Assembly (NCBI GenBank): GCA_947649645.1
Contig: CANSSP010000004.1
Location: 62,001 to 126,000, forward strand
Length of the DNA: 64,000 nucleotides
Direction of reading: 5' to 3'
DNA from: an uncultured Roseburia sp.
GTDB taxonomy: Bacteria; Bacillota; Clostridia; Lachnospirales; Lachnospiraceae
Shown here: positions 9,339-17,020 of the stretch, piece by piece
Position numbering within the stretch: position 1 is the stretch's first letter
How the letters are laid out: each line of letters opens with the position of its first letter
Program-made: the position numbers and the translations under genes
Notes under the pieces: model-generated
What the model was told of the DNA's origin: nothing
What the model saw: only the letters and a program-made list of their open reading frames with translations
Databases searched by the model: none

Positions 9339-9872
9339 CTATCTCACCGGCCCGATTCTGCTGACAGGATACGTTCTCAGCCACGCCCTTCCGACGATCG
9401 CCTCCTCTCTGACCGGCCCGACTCTCCCGTCACGGCTGTCCAGGCTCTCATTCCGGTTGTCCCCGAGCACAAAATACTCTCCTTCGCCCAGTTCTCTTTC
9501 CTCGGCAAAAATCCCGGCATCTCTGATCACTTCCCTGCCGTATGATTCTGCCAGCGGCTCCCCGTCCACAAAAATAATACCGTTTTCATCGATCCTGATG
9601 CGTTCTCCCGGCAGTCCGATCACACGTTTGATAAAATATACGCCTGGTTCATAAGGGAAAACGACAATATCGTACCGCGCGGGGGAATGCATGCGATAGG
9701 ACAACTTGTCCACAATCAGATGATCCCCGTCGCTTATGCCCGGTTCCATCGAAGAACCTTCCACCAGCATCCTCTGCCCGACATAAAAAATAACAAAAAA
9801 AACCAGGCCGCTCACCGCCAGAAAATAGACCGCCAGCTTTGCAGCCTCCACCCACAACCGCTGCTTTTTCAA
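9339..9872 (-). CDS. lepB: Signal peptidase I (second copy)
   Basis: This 177-residue type I signal peptidase has one N-terminal membrane helix (residues about 10-30). The catalytic serine lies in GSSMEPGISDGDHL and the catalytic lysine in YFIKRVIGLPGE. The C-terminal box GDNRNESLDSR is also present. It cleaves signal peptides from exported proteins at the outer face of the membrane. Its ATG overlaps the stop of rbgA (ATGA, 9869-9872), so it is coupled to that gene. A second, more divergent lepB lies on the other side of rbgA; the two differ in their catalytic-serine context and C-termini and are not a recent duplication. Confidence 0.95.
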   Translation of the reverse strand: MKKQRLWVEAAKLAVYFLAVSGLVFFVIFYVGQRMLVEGSSMEPGISDGDHLIVDKLSYRMHSPARYDIVVFPYEPGVYFIKRVIGLPGERIRIDENGIIFVDGEPLAESYGREVIRDAGIFAEERELGEGEYFVLGDNRNESLDSRDGRVGPVREEAIVGRAWLRTYPVSRIGPVR

Positions 9873-10726
9873 TCATCTCCCCCTGCCGGCTGCTCCAGCG
9901 TTATTCTGCCGAGCCTTCCGCTCCGAAAATCGTCCAGAAGAAGCGAAGACGCCTTTCCGTAATCCGGCTCATTTCCCTTCAGGATGCATCCACGCCGCTG
10001 TGCAATCTGCCCCAGAAGCGCCGCCGGCTCCCCATCTTCCGCCGAAACCGCATAGCGTTCCGTGAGGACTCCCGGATACTGATCACACAGAAACCGGATC
10101 AAAGCAGTCGACAGCTCGTCCAGATTTAAAATCTCCTCCCGGATCGATCCGATCATCGCCAGATGAAGTCCTACGTCCGGGTCTTCAAACTTCGGCCACA
10201 GTATCCCCGGCGTATCCAGAAGCTCGACATTTTTATTGAGCCGTATCCACTGCTTTCCCTTTGTAACGCCCGGCTTATTCCCCGTCCTTGTGCATGCTTT
10301 TCCCGCGTAGGAATTGATAAACGTCGATTTCCCCACGTTCGGGATTCCCGCCACCATCGCCCGCACCGGCCGGTTTTTAATCCCCCGTTTGCGGTCGCGC
10401 TCAATCTTTTCCCGGCAGGCTTCCATGATCACTGCAGTCACCTGTTTCATGCCTCCCCGGTTTCTCGCATCCAGCGGCACGGTCAGACATCCCTTCTTTT
10501 TCAGATATTCCATCCACTCTCTTGTTCTTCTCTCATCGGCCAGATCCGCCTTGTTCATCAGAACCAGCCTTGCCTTATTTTTTCCGAGCTCATCGATATC
10601 GGGATTGCGGCTTGCCGCCGGAACCCTCGCGTCCAGCAGTTCAATCACAACATCGATCAGTTTTATGTCTTCCTGCATCTGACGCTTCGCTTTCGTCATA
10701 TGCCCCGGATACCACTGCAGCTGCAT
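9869..10726 (-). CDS. rbgA: Ribosome biogenesis GTPase RbgA (YlqF)
   Basis: This 285-residue protein is a circularly permuted GTPase that finishes the 50S subunit. The motif order shows the permutation: G4 NKADL near residue 60 comes before G1 GIPNVGKSTFIN near residue 130 and G3 DTPG. The N-terminus (QWYPGHMTKAKRQ) is the family signature. RbgA-RnhB adjacency is known from Bacillus; here a lepB gene has been placed between the two. A short 20-bp gap separates it from the upstream lepB. Confidence 0.96.
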   Translation of the reverse strand: MQLQWYPGHMTKAKRQMQEDIKLIDVVIELLDARVPAASRNPDIDELGKNKARLVLMNKADLADERRTREWMEYLKKKGCLTVPLDARNRGGMKQVTAVIMEACREKIERDRKRGIKNRPVRAMVAGIPNVGKSTFINSYAGKACTRTGNKPGVTKGKQWIRLNKNVELLDTPGILWPKFEDPDVGLHLAMIGSIREEILNLDELSTALIRFLCDQYPGVLTERYAVSAEDGEPAALLGQIAQRRGCILKGNEPDYGKASSLLLDDFRSGRLGRITLEQPAGGDD

Positions 10727-10746
10727 ATGTATCTCCTCTCAATCCT

Positions 10747-11331
10747 TTATAAAAATCCAAAATCTCCCCAGGGAGACACAATAAACCACGCCTTGCCGAT
10801 GATATGTTCTTTCCTGACATTTCCGATATTTGCATACCGGCTGTCTTCACTGTTATTGCGGTTGTCTCCCAGCACAAAAAATTCGTCGCTGCCCAGCGTA
10901 ATCTCTTCCGCCGCAAGGCCGGCTTCCTCGACGGCCGCCGTGTCCACCTCGTCCTGAAACGGCTCTCCGTTCACGTACACAACGCCGTCTTTTATGCGCA
11001 CCCGGTCTCCCGGCACCGCAATGACACGCTTGACATAGTAATGTGATTTTTCGTTGCCGTTTGGAAGAAAAACAATAACATCATTCGGTTTCGGATTTGT
11101 CACTTTATAAATAAAACGGTCCACGAGAATCTCGTCCCCGTTTTCCAGCGTCTCCGCCATCGACTGCCCGACCACGCTCGTCCTGAGCCCTACAAAATAG
11201 ACAAGCGTAAAAGCAATCATCAGCGTGATCAGAATCTCTGCCGTCCACGCCAGTGCTTCCCTGGCTGCCGACATGTTCACCCTTCTCTTTCGTCTGCCAA
11301 AATTCAGACCGCTCCGTCTTCGTCTGACCAC
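10747..11331 (-). CDS. lepB: Signal peptidase I (first copy, operon head)
   Basis: This 194-residue type I signal peptidase has a membrane helix at about residues 25-48 and the catalytic serine in VVGQSMAETLENGD. The lysine lies in YYVKRVIAVPGDR, and GDNRNNSEDSR follows. The GTG start at 11331 has GAGG/AAGGG upstream. An internal ATG at 11274 (MSAAREALAW) is preceded by AAGGGTG and would give a 175-residue form, so the exact start is uncertain. It heads the operon lepB-rbgA-lepB-rnhB-fliK-like-flhB-like-yraN-pgeF. The basic N-terminus of the longer form (RRRRSG) is compatible with membrane topology. Confidence 0.93.
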   Translation of the reverse strand: MVRRRRSGLNFGRRKRRVNMSAAREALAWTAEILITLMIAFTLVYFVGLRTSVVGQSMAETLENGDEILVDRFIYKVTNPKPNDVIVFLPNGNEKSHYYVKRVIAVPGDRVRIKDGVVYVNGEPFQDEVDTAAVEEAGLAAEEITLGSDEFFVLGDNRNNSEDSRYANIGNVRKEHIIGKAWFIVSPWGDFGFL

Positions 11332-11435
11332 TTCTCCGTTTCCCTTTCCTCTTTGTGTTCACTTTCACTGTTCTTCCTGCCTTACACCCGCGGCGTCCAC
11401 AGCAACAGGCGGGTGCAGGCCGTATTCTCTGCCTT

Positions 11436-11464
11436 ACTTTATCACAATCTTTTCTTGTCTGCAA
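11436..11464 (-). promoter_or_regulatory. Candidate promoter of the lepB-rbgA operon
   Basis: On the minus strand: -35 TTGCAG (11459-11464), 17-bp spacer, -10 TAAAGT (11436-11441). Its -35 region overlaps that of the opposing promoter for the CYTH gene. Confidence 0.45.
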
Positions 11465-11483
11465 TTGGTCTTTCCTGTAAAAT
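11455..11483 (+). promoter_or_regulatory. Candidate promoter of the CYTH gene
   Basis: On the plus strand: -35 TTGTCT (11455-11460), 17-bp spacer, -10 TAAAAT (11478-11483). The start codon lies about 80 bp downstream. Confidence 0.5.
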
Positions 11484-11565
11484 AAAGACAGACGTCCGGC
11501 CGGCGCCCGCAGGCCGGATCCTTATCGGAATATGCAGTCATAAATCAACGAAAGGAATCAGAATA

Positions 11566-12021
11566 ATGAATCTGGAAATCGAACGCAAATATCTCATTGC
11601 CTCCCTGCCCCCCGACCTCGGACAATATCCATGCGTCCACATCGAACAGGGCTATCTGAACACAGATCCGGTCGTGCGCATCCGGCGCTCCGGCGACGCA
11701 TATACGCTCACTTACAAAGGAAAAGGGTTTATGGTCCGGGAAGAATACAACCTTCCGCTGACGCAGCAGGCCTTTTTGCATCTGCGCGAAAAAATTGACG
11801 GCATCCTGATCGAAAAGCGCCGGTATCGCATCCCCTGGCAGGACAGATACACCATCGAACTCGACATTTTCGAGGGAAAACTGGCCCCATTGCAGCTCGC
11901 AGAAGTCGAATTTGAGACTGAGGCGGACGCTGACGCCTTCGTCCCGCCCGACTGGTTCGGCAAGGACGTAACGTTTTCGCCGGCCTACCACAACAGCACA
12001 CTCAGCCAGGGACAGAAATAA
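11566..12021 (+). CDS. CYTH domain protein
   Basis: This 151-residue single-domain protein begins MNLEIERKYLI, the E-x-E-x-K motif of CYTH (CyaB/thiamine triphosphatase) domains. Pairs of charged residues follow in the order expected for the tunnel-shaped active site (VRIRR, TYKGKG, KRRYRI, ELDIFEG, AEVEFETEADA). Such enzymes hydrolyse tripolyphosphate or nucleoside triphosphates with a metal ion; the substrate here cannot be predicted. The ATG at 11566 has AAAGGA upstream; a longer frame reaching back to 11353 lacks support. It is a lone plus-strand gene convergent with the next methyltransferase (10-bp gap). Confidence 0.88.
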   Translation: MNLEIERKYLIASLPPDLGQYPCVHIEQGYLNTDPVVRIRRSGDAYTLTYKGKGFMVREEYNLPLTQQAFLHLREKIDGILIEKRRYRIPWQDRYTIELDIFEGKLAPLQLAEVEFETEADADAFVPPDWFGKDVTFSPAYHNSTLSQGQK

Positions 12022-12031
12022 AACCAGACCG

Positions 12032-13207
12032 TCAGACTCTGCCGCTTTCTTTCAGAAGCCGGTATAACGTCGGTGTGAAATGAAATTCCTCCGCCAGACG
12101 CTCCACCTCCTGGAGATAATTCCGCTTTACGGAGGCGGGAACCACCGCCTTCGCCGACGCGGCGCCGCTTCTTTTTACCGCGCGGATAAGTATGTTTTTC
12201 GGCGTGTGTGAGAAATCGACAAACTCCAGGAGCTGCGTTTTGTATCCGCAGCATTCCAGCAGATTTGCACGGATGGCGTCGGTCGCAAGCGCACAGAACC
12301 GCTCTTTTACGATGCCATACCGCGTCAGAAGCGGAAAATCCGACGTCTCCGCCTGACCGTTTAATTCATGCTGACAGCATGGCACGGAAAAAATCATCCG
12401 CGCATTCCACGCAACGGCATTGAACAGGGCGTAATCCGTCGCCGTGTCACAGGCATGCAGCGTCACCACCATATCCACCGGAAACATAGCCTGATAACCG
12501 TTGATATCCCCGACCTCAAAGCGCAGATTCCGGTATCCGTATTTTTTCGCGGCGGCGTTACAGTTTTCGATCACATCCTCTTTCAGATCCAGCCCCACGA
12601 TCTGCACGTCGCGTCCCTTAATCTCAGCAAAATAATGGTAGAGCACAAACGTAAGGTAGGATTTGCCGCATCCGAAATCGATAATGTGAAGACGGTGGTC
12701 TGCCCCGTCCTCTGCACTGTCCTCTACCATCTCAAGAAACCGGTTGATCTGGCGGAATTTATCATACATGGAGGACACGACCTTCCCTTCGGGCGTAAAA
12801 ATTCCCATATCCACCAGAGGAGGTACTGCCGTCCCTTCCTCGATGAGATACTTCTTTTTGCGGTTATGGGTGCGTTCTGCTCTCGGCATCTGCCCGCCGC
12901 CTTTTTCCAGGTAAGTCACTTTTCCCTTTCTGGAGATGAAAATCGTATATTCTTTCTTACCGTCCCAGGCATGCATCTCCCGGTAGGCTCCGGCGACCGT
13001 CTCTGCAAGGCAATCTGCCGTCTCTTCCACAGGAATGTTCCGGTGAAACACCTGTTTCTCCGTATAGGCCGCCATCTGATAGAACGACTCCTTTTTCTCC
13101 ACAACAATCCTGCGGTACGCCGCGTCTTTTCCGGCGGGTCTGCTGATCACAATCCGGTATGGCTGCGCCTGCATCAGGCGATCAAGTATTTCGTTCAGCG
13201 TTTCCAT
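12032..13207 (-). CDS. SAM-dependent methyltransferase, PF13679-like
   Basis: This 391-residue protein has a variable N-terminal half (about 1-150) and a Rossmann methyltransferase half. The SAM-binding motif is IIDFGCGKSYLTF, followed by IVGLDLKEDVI and FEVGDINGY. The typical phrases LHACDTATDYAL and SVPCCQHEL place it with the Methyltransf_32 group (GSTCD, METTL25/TRMT13 relatives), some of which act on RNA. The target here is unknown. AGGAGG lies just before the ATG at 13207, which fixes the start. It stands 60 bp downstream of the DUF1653 gene. Confidence 0.85.
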   Translation of the reverse strand: METLNEILDRLMQAQPYRIVISRPAGKDAAYRRIVVEKKESFYQMAAYTEKQVFHRNIPVEETADCLAETVAGAYREMHAWDGKKEYTIFISRKGKVTYLEKGGGQMPRAERTHNRKKKYLIEEGTAVPPLVDMGIFTPEGKVVSSMYDKFRQINRFLEMVEDSAEDGADHRLHIIDFGCGKSYLTFVLYHYFAEIKGRDVQIVGLDLKEDVIENCNAAAKKYGYRNLRFEVGDINGYQAMFPVDMVVTLHACDTATDYALFNAVAWNARMIFSVPCCQHELNGQAETSDFPLLTRYGIVKERFCALATDAIRANLLECCGYKTQLLEFVDFSHTPKNILIRAVKRSGAASAKAVVPASVKRNYLQEVERLAEEFHFTPTLYRLLKESGRV

Positions 13208-13266
13208 TTTTCCTCCTAAGCGCAGTTTCTGCACAGGCCAGACGTCCGAAATATCCGGCTGCAGCC

Positions 13267-13887
13267 TTACCGCAGCCTGTCGCTCTCATAGCGCTGCCGC
13301 GTCCGGATGCAGCGCTTCAGCTCCTCATAGCGGCTGTCGAGGTCACCCTCCGGAATCACAACATCGAGCACCACCGCCATATTATTGATCAGATGATCCG
13401 TAATCTCCTCCCGCATGGACAGAAGGATGTGGTATTTTTCCTCGAGATCGTCCGCGTCAAAAAAAGCCATCAGTTTCGGGCTGACGCCTTCCGCTTCGTT
13501 CTCTTCCCGCGCCTTTCGTTCCCGAAACGCCTTCCGCTCTTCCCGTCCGTTTCCATCCTGCAGCGCCGTCGCGGCGCCGTCCCCGGAAGCCGCCTCACCT
13601 GCCTCTTTCTGTGCGATGCCGCTCTCCCCGTCCGAAAGCTGCCCCACACCCTCCGGTCTCTGCACGCGCTCAAAACGATACTTCTGCGCCGCCTGTGGAT
13701 ATTTTGCGCGGTCTTCTCCACTCAGAAACATTCCGATCGGCCCCGCATAAACCTGATAGCTGCCATACAGCGCCTGGTAAACCACCAGCTCCTCCTGTGT
13801 CTCCGAAAAAATCGCGGTAGTCACTACCTGATAAAGCCTCTCTTGTGAATCGCGGTACCATTCGCCGCATTCCGGTCTGTTTTCCAT
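13267..13887 (-). CDS. DUF1653 domain protein with long C-terminal extension
   Basis: This 206-residue protein begins with a DUF1653 domain (residues about 8-70): WYRDSQERLYQVVTTAIFSE, then TQEELVVYQALYG, then KYPQAAQKYRFE. Single-domain members are usually about 70 residues. Here a Glu/Ala/Arg-rich linker (about 75-135) and a helical C-terminal part (about 140-206, EEKYHILLSMREEITDHLIN) are added. No function is known for the domain. AGGGAG precedes the ATG at 13887, so the longer frame to 13962 is not used. It is likely co-transcribed with the methyltransferase downstream. Confidence 0.75.
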   Translation of the reverse strand: MENRPECGEWYRDSQERLYQVVTTAIFSETQEELVVYQALYGSYQVYAGPIGMFLSGEDRAKYPQAAQKYRFERVQRPEGVGQLSDGESGIAQKEAGEAASGDGAATALQDGNGREERKAFRERKAREENEAEGVSPKLMAFFDADDLEEKYHILLSMREEITDHLINNMAVVLDVVIPEGDLDSRYEELKRCIRTRQRYESDRLR

Positions 13888-13918
13888 TCTCCCTGTCCTT
13901 TCTCTGGCACCACTCTCT

Positions 13919-13935
13919 TTTATAAACTCCCTTTT
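13919..13935. repeat. Inverted repeat, left copy (flanks methyltransferase)
   Basis: TTTATAAACTCCCTTTT is the exact reverse complement of 14756-14772 (17/17). Inward of the core a further 23 bp match at 17 of 23 positions. The two copies bracket an AT-rich stretch with one methyltransferase gene. Confidence 0.75.
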
Positions 13936-14022
13936 TAGAAAAGTGTTCCCACTGCATAACATTAGAAATAAAATATATATTCTTACATATGATTACCGCA
14001 TTTATACTTATCTGACAATTCT

Positions 14023-14652
14023 TCAGACTAAAAGTGAACGAGTCAGTGTCAGAATACCTGCGCAGTATGAGACCTGCCTGAAGGCAACGCCTGGAAATAC
14101 GCTTTTCAGTTCATCGGCAACGAAATATATTTCTTCATCATCCCATTCGTTGCCTGCTTCCTGTCTGCATTGATTCAGTTTATCGCGGTTTTCAAAAGCA
14201 ACGTCACCAATCAAAATCTTCCCATTCTCTTTCAGGCAATTACGCAGAGTGCGAAGAAGGGATATTTTCTGTTCATCCGTCAGATGATGCAGTGAGTATG
14301 TTGCCACAATAAAATCATAGCATTGATTCCGCAGCGGCTCTGCTAATCCTTTCGAGAAATCCCCCTGATAAAGATGTGAACCCGGCATTTTCCCGGATGC
14401 TAATTCAATCATTCTTGACGAGAAATCCTGCCCATAGATGGAACAACCATGTTCATATAGTTTTGTTGTGAGTGTGCCTGTTCCAAACCCTATATCAAGC
14501 ACTGCTGCGTCTGGCTTTTCCATAACGGCCTGAAAAATGTTTCCAAGCACATCCCTGTAACCGGCAAACGGATATGTATTTTCTTCATCGGAAAGCCCGA
14601 CCGCTTTGTCATATCCATCTGCCCACAAGTCAAAACCGTTTTTATCTAACAC
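14023..14652 (-). CDS. Class I SAM-dependent methyltransferase (YrrT-like)
   Basis: This 209-residue Rossmann methyltransferase has the SAM motif VLDIGFGTGTLTTKL at about residues 50-65, IYGQDFSSRMI next, and YDFIVATYSLHHL at the motif IV position. The N-terminus (FDLWADGYDKAVGLSDEE) resembles B. subtilis YrrT-type proteins. The GTG at 14652 is chosen because AAGGAGG lies 5 bp upstream; the TTG further up overlaps this site. The gene and its flanks are more AT-rich than the neighbours and are bracketed by an inverted repeat (13919-13935 and 14756-14772). Terminator-like hairpin 14809-14836 lies upstream. This suggests acquisition as a unit; substrate unknown. Confidence 0.8.
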   Translation of the reverse strand: MLDKNGFDLWADGYDKAVGLSDEENTYPFAGYRDVLGNIFQAVMEKPDAAVLDIGFGTGTLTTKLYEHGCSIYGQDFSSRMIELASGKMPGSHLYQGDFSKGLAEPLRNQCYDFIVATYSLHHLTDEQKISLLRTLRNCLKENGKILIGDVAFENRDKLNQCRQEAGNEWDDEEIYFVADELKSVFPGVAFRQVSYCAGILTLTRSLLV

Positions 14653-14755
14653 ACCTGCCTCCTTAAATAGCAATTTATATATCTGATGATAAAATTTGTG
14701 CCTGATGCCTGCAATGTATATTTATAATCCCGCTTTCTATGGGTACACGATTGCG

Positions 14756-14772
14756 AAAAGGGAGTTTATAAA
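14756..14772. repeat. Inverted repeat, right copy (flanks methyltransferase)
   Basis: AAAAGGGAGTTTATAAA is the exact reverse complement of 13919-13935. The extended imperfect repeat covers about 14733-14772. Confidence 0.75.
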
Positions 14773-14808
14773 CGCCATGTGCCGGCGTTTTCCGACATTA
14801 CCAGAAAG

Positions 14809-14836
14809 GAAAGCCCTGTATTATAACCGGGCTTTC
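14809..14836. terminator. Bidirectional terminator-like hairpin
   Basis: GAAAGCCC and GGGCTTTC form an 8-bp stem with a 12-nt loop. An A-rich run follows on the plus strand and a pyrimidine-rich run on the minus strand. It separates the methyltransferase unit from ktrB. Confidence 0.5.
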
Positions 14837-14945
14837 ACAAAAAAATAATTTGTATATACAAAAGCATCTGATCATATTATAATATTTCATGATCTATTTC
14901 ACAACCATTAGTTTCAAAATGACTCCGGAGGACAATCGAGATACC

Positions 14946-16289
14946 ATGATACGCAGAACATTCAACCACTTATCCGGCATGCAGCTGATCGCGGTCGGCT
15001 TCTTCTTTCTGATTATGGCGGGCACGTTTCTTCTGATGCTCCCCGTCTCGTCCAGGGACGGCGCTTTCACACCGTTTCTGACCGCACTGTTTACGGCGAC
15101 AAGCGCGTCGTGCGTGACGGGCCTGATTCTTGTCGACACCTGCACACACTGGTCCCTCTTCGGCCAGCTTGTGCTTCTGACTTTAATCCAGATCGGCGGT
15201 CTCGGCTTTATCACCATCGGGACTGCCGTATCCCTCGCCCTGCACCGCAAAATCGGCCTGAAGCAGCGCGGCTGGATCAGGGAAAGCTTTAACGTGCTGG
15301 ATATCGGCGGCGTCGTACTGCTGTTAAAACGTGTGCTCAAAGGAACCGCCCTGTTTGAAGGAGCCGGCGCACTCCTGCTCTTTGTGCGCTTTTATCCGAA
15401 AATGGGGTTTGCACAGGGGCTCTACTATGGCATTTTCCACTCCATCTCCGCTTTCTGCAACGCAGGTTTCGATCTGATGGGGTGCTATGAACCTTTTTCT
15501 TCGTTTACCGCCTACTATGACGACCCGCTCGTTACCCTGACGCTCTGTTCCCTGATCCTGATCGGCGGAATCGGCTTTTTCGTCTGGAACGATCTCGTAA
15601 ACCACAAATGGCATTTCCGCAAATATGCACTCCAGACGAAAATGGTCTTAAGCTGTTCCGTTGTCCTTATCTTCGGCGGCGCCCTGTTTTTCTATCTGGT
15701 GGAGGGGAACCGCCTGTTTGCAGGCATGAGCACGACGGGAAAGCTGTGCAGCGCCCTGTTCTGTGCCGTCACACCGCGCACGGCCGGTTTTAACACGACG
15801 GACATCGGCTCGCTCTCCCAGGGCAGCCGGCTTTTTTCCATTCTTCTGATGTTTATCGGCGGCGGCTCCGGCTCCACCGCGGGCGGCGTAAAAATGGCGA
15901 CGATTTTCGTTCTGCTGCTTCATTTAAGATCCACGCTCCTGCGCACGACGGGAACCAATATCTTCGGCAGAAGAATCGACGACGCGACCATCACAAAGGC
16001 CTCGGCCCTGCTGTGCACCTACCTGTTTTTCAGTCTGACGGCTACTCTGATCATCTGCAGCGTGCAGAATTTCGCCGTCGGGGACACGCTTTTTGAGGTC
16101 ACGTCCGCCGTCTGCACCGTGGGGATGACGACCGGCCTCACCGGACAGCTCAACCCGTTTTCCCAGTGTATCATCGCGTTTCTGATGTATGTCGGACGGC
16201 TCGGGAGTCTCTCCTTCGCCCTCTCCTTTACGGATCACAAAAAACCGGCGCACATCATGCAGCCTGTAGAAGAAATCAACATCGGTTAG
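14946..16289 (+). CDS. ktrB: Potassium uptake protein, TrkH/KtrB family
   Basis: This 447-residue membrane protein forms the ion pathway of a Ktr-type K+ uptake system. Four pore loops with filter glycines are visible: TSASCVTGL, SAFCNAGFD, VTPRTAGFNT and CTVGMTTGLTG. Between them are the expected pairs of membrane helices. The frame is open back to 14889, but neither upstream ATG has a ribosome site; GGAGG at 14927-14931 favours the ATG at 14946, although the spacing is long. The regulatory subunit gene follows 19 bp downstream. No cyclic-di-AMP riboswitch was recognised upstream. Confidence 0.93.
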   Translation: MIRRTFNHLSGMQLIAVGFFFLIMAGTFLLMLPVSSRDGAFTPFLTALFTATSASCVTGLILVDTCTHWSLFGQLVLLTLIQIGGLGFITIGTAVSLALHRKIGLKQRGWIRESFNVLDIGGVVLLLKRVLKGTALFEGAGALLLFVRFYPKMGFAQGLYYGIFHSISAFCNAGFDLMGCYEPFSSFTAYYDDPLVTLTLCSLILIGGIGFFVWNDLVNHKWHFRKYALQTKMVLSCSVVLIFGGALFFYLVEGNRLFAGMSTTGKLCSALFCAVTPRTAGFNTTDIGSLSQGSRLFSILLMFIGGGSGSTAGGVKMATIFVLLLHLRSTLLRTTGTNIFGRRIDDATITKASALLCTYLFFSLTATLIICSVQNFAVGDTLFEVTSAVCTVGMTTGLTGQLNPFSQCIIAFLMYVGRLGSLSFALSFTDHKKPAHIMQPVEEINIG

Positions 16290-16308
16290 ACATGCATGGA
16301 GGATTATC

Positions 16309-16959
16309 ATGAAATCTATTTTAATTATCGGACTCGGAAGATTTGGCACCCATCTTTGTACCAAACTCTCCAAACTGGACAACGAAATTATGATCGTCGA
16401 CAAGGAAGAATCCACCTTACAGGAGCTTCTGCCGTGCGTCGTCAGTGCAAAAATCGGCGACTGCACCAATGAAAAAGTCCTGCGAAGTCTCGGGGTGGGA
16501 AACTTTGACCTCTGTTTTGTCTGCATCGGCACCAATTTCCAGAGCAGCCTTGAGATCACAAGCCTTTTAAAAGAACTCGGCGCAAAATATGTCGTGAGCA
16601 AGGCAAATCGCGATATCCACGCAAAATTTCTGCTGCGCAACGGCGCCGACGAAGTCATCTACCCCGACAGGGACATCGCGGACAAAGTCGCCGTCCGCTT
16701 CTCGGCAAACCAGGTCTTTGACTATGTGGAGCTCGGAAAAGGATTTTCCATCTATGAGATCGCGCCCCTGCCGGAATGGATCGGCCGCTCGATTCTCGAC
16801 GTCAACGTGCGCGTCACCTACAACACCAATATTATCGGCGTCAAAAACGAGGATGGCATGAAGCTGATGCCCGGACCGGACTATATCTTCGAACCGGGCG
16901 AACATCTGATGGTCATCGGACACCAGAACGACATCGAAAAAATTGTACGCAAACTGTAA
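16309..16959 (+). CDS. ktrA: Potassium uptake regulatory subunit, KtrA/TrkA family
   Basis: This 216-residue cytoplasmic gating subunit has an N-terminal RCK Rossmann domain with the nucleotide-binding motif GLGRFGTHL at residues 8-16. The acidic end of strand 2 is IMIVDKEE. A C-terminal RCK_C domain (about 135-216, ending GEHLMVIGHQNDIEKIV) binds the ligand, c-di-AMP in many Firmicutes. GGAGG precedes its ATG. It forms a two-gene operon with ktrB and ends before a strong palindromic hairpin. Confidence 0.94.
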   Translation: MKSILIIGLGRFGTHLCTKLSKLDNEIMIVDKEESTLQELLPCVVSAKIGDCTNEKVLRSLGVGNFDLCFVCIGTNFQSSLEITSLLKELGAKYVVSKANRDIHAKFLLRNGADEVIYPDRDIADKVAVRFSANQVFDYVELGKGFSIYEIAPLPEWIGRSILDVNVRVTYNTNIIGVKNEDGMKLMPGPDYIFEPGEHLMVIGHQNDIEKIVRKL

Positions 16960-16989
16960 AAACCTCAGACAAAGGATCGGATTCTGACA

Positions 16990-17016
16990 GAGGCGGTGGC
17001 ATAATGCCACCGCCTC
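16990..17016. terminator. Bidirectional hairpin between ktrA and the GH172 gene
   Basis: A perfect 12-bp stem (GAGGCGGTGGCA / TGCCACCGCCTC) with a 3-nt loop lies between two convergent genes. No strong T-run follows, so termination is inferred from stem strength and position. Confidence 0.6.
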
Positions 17017-17020
17017 GTCG

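Noticed and set aside
14889..14945. Longer KtrB N-terminus starting at 14889
   Set aside because: No ribosome site precedes it and the extra 19 residues do not fit the family N-terminus.
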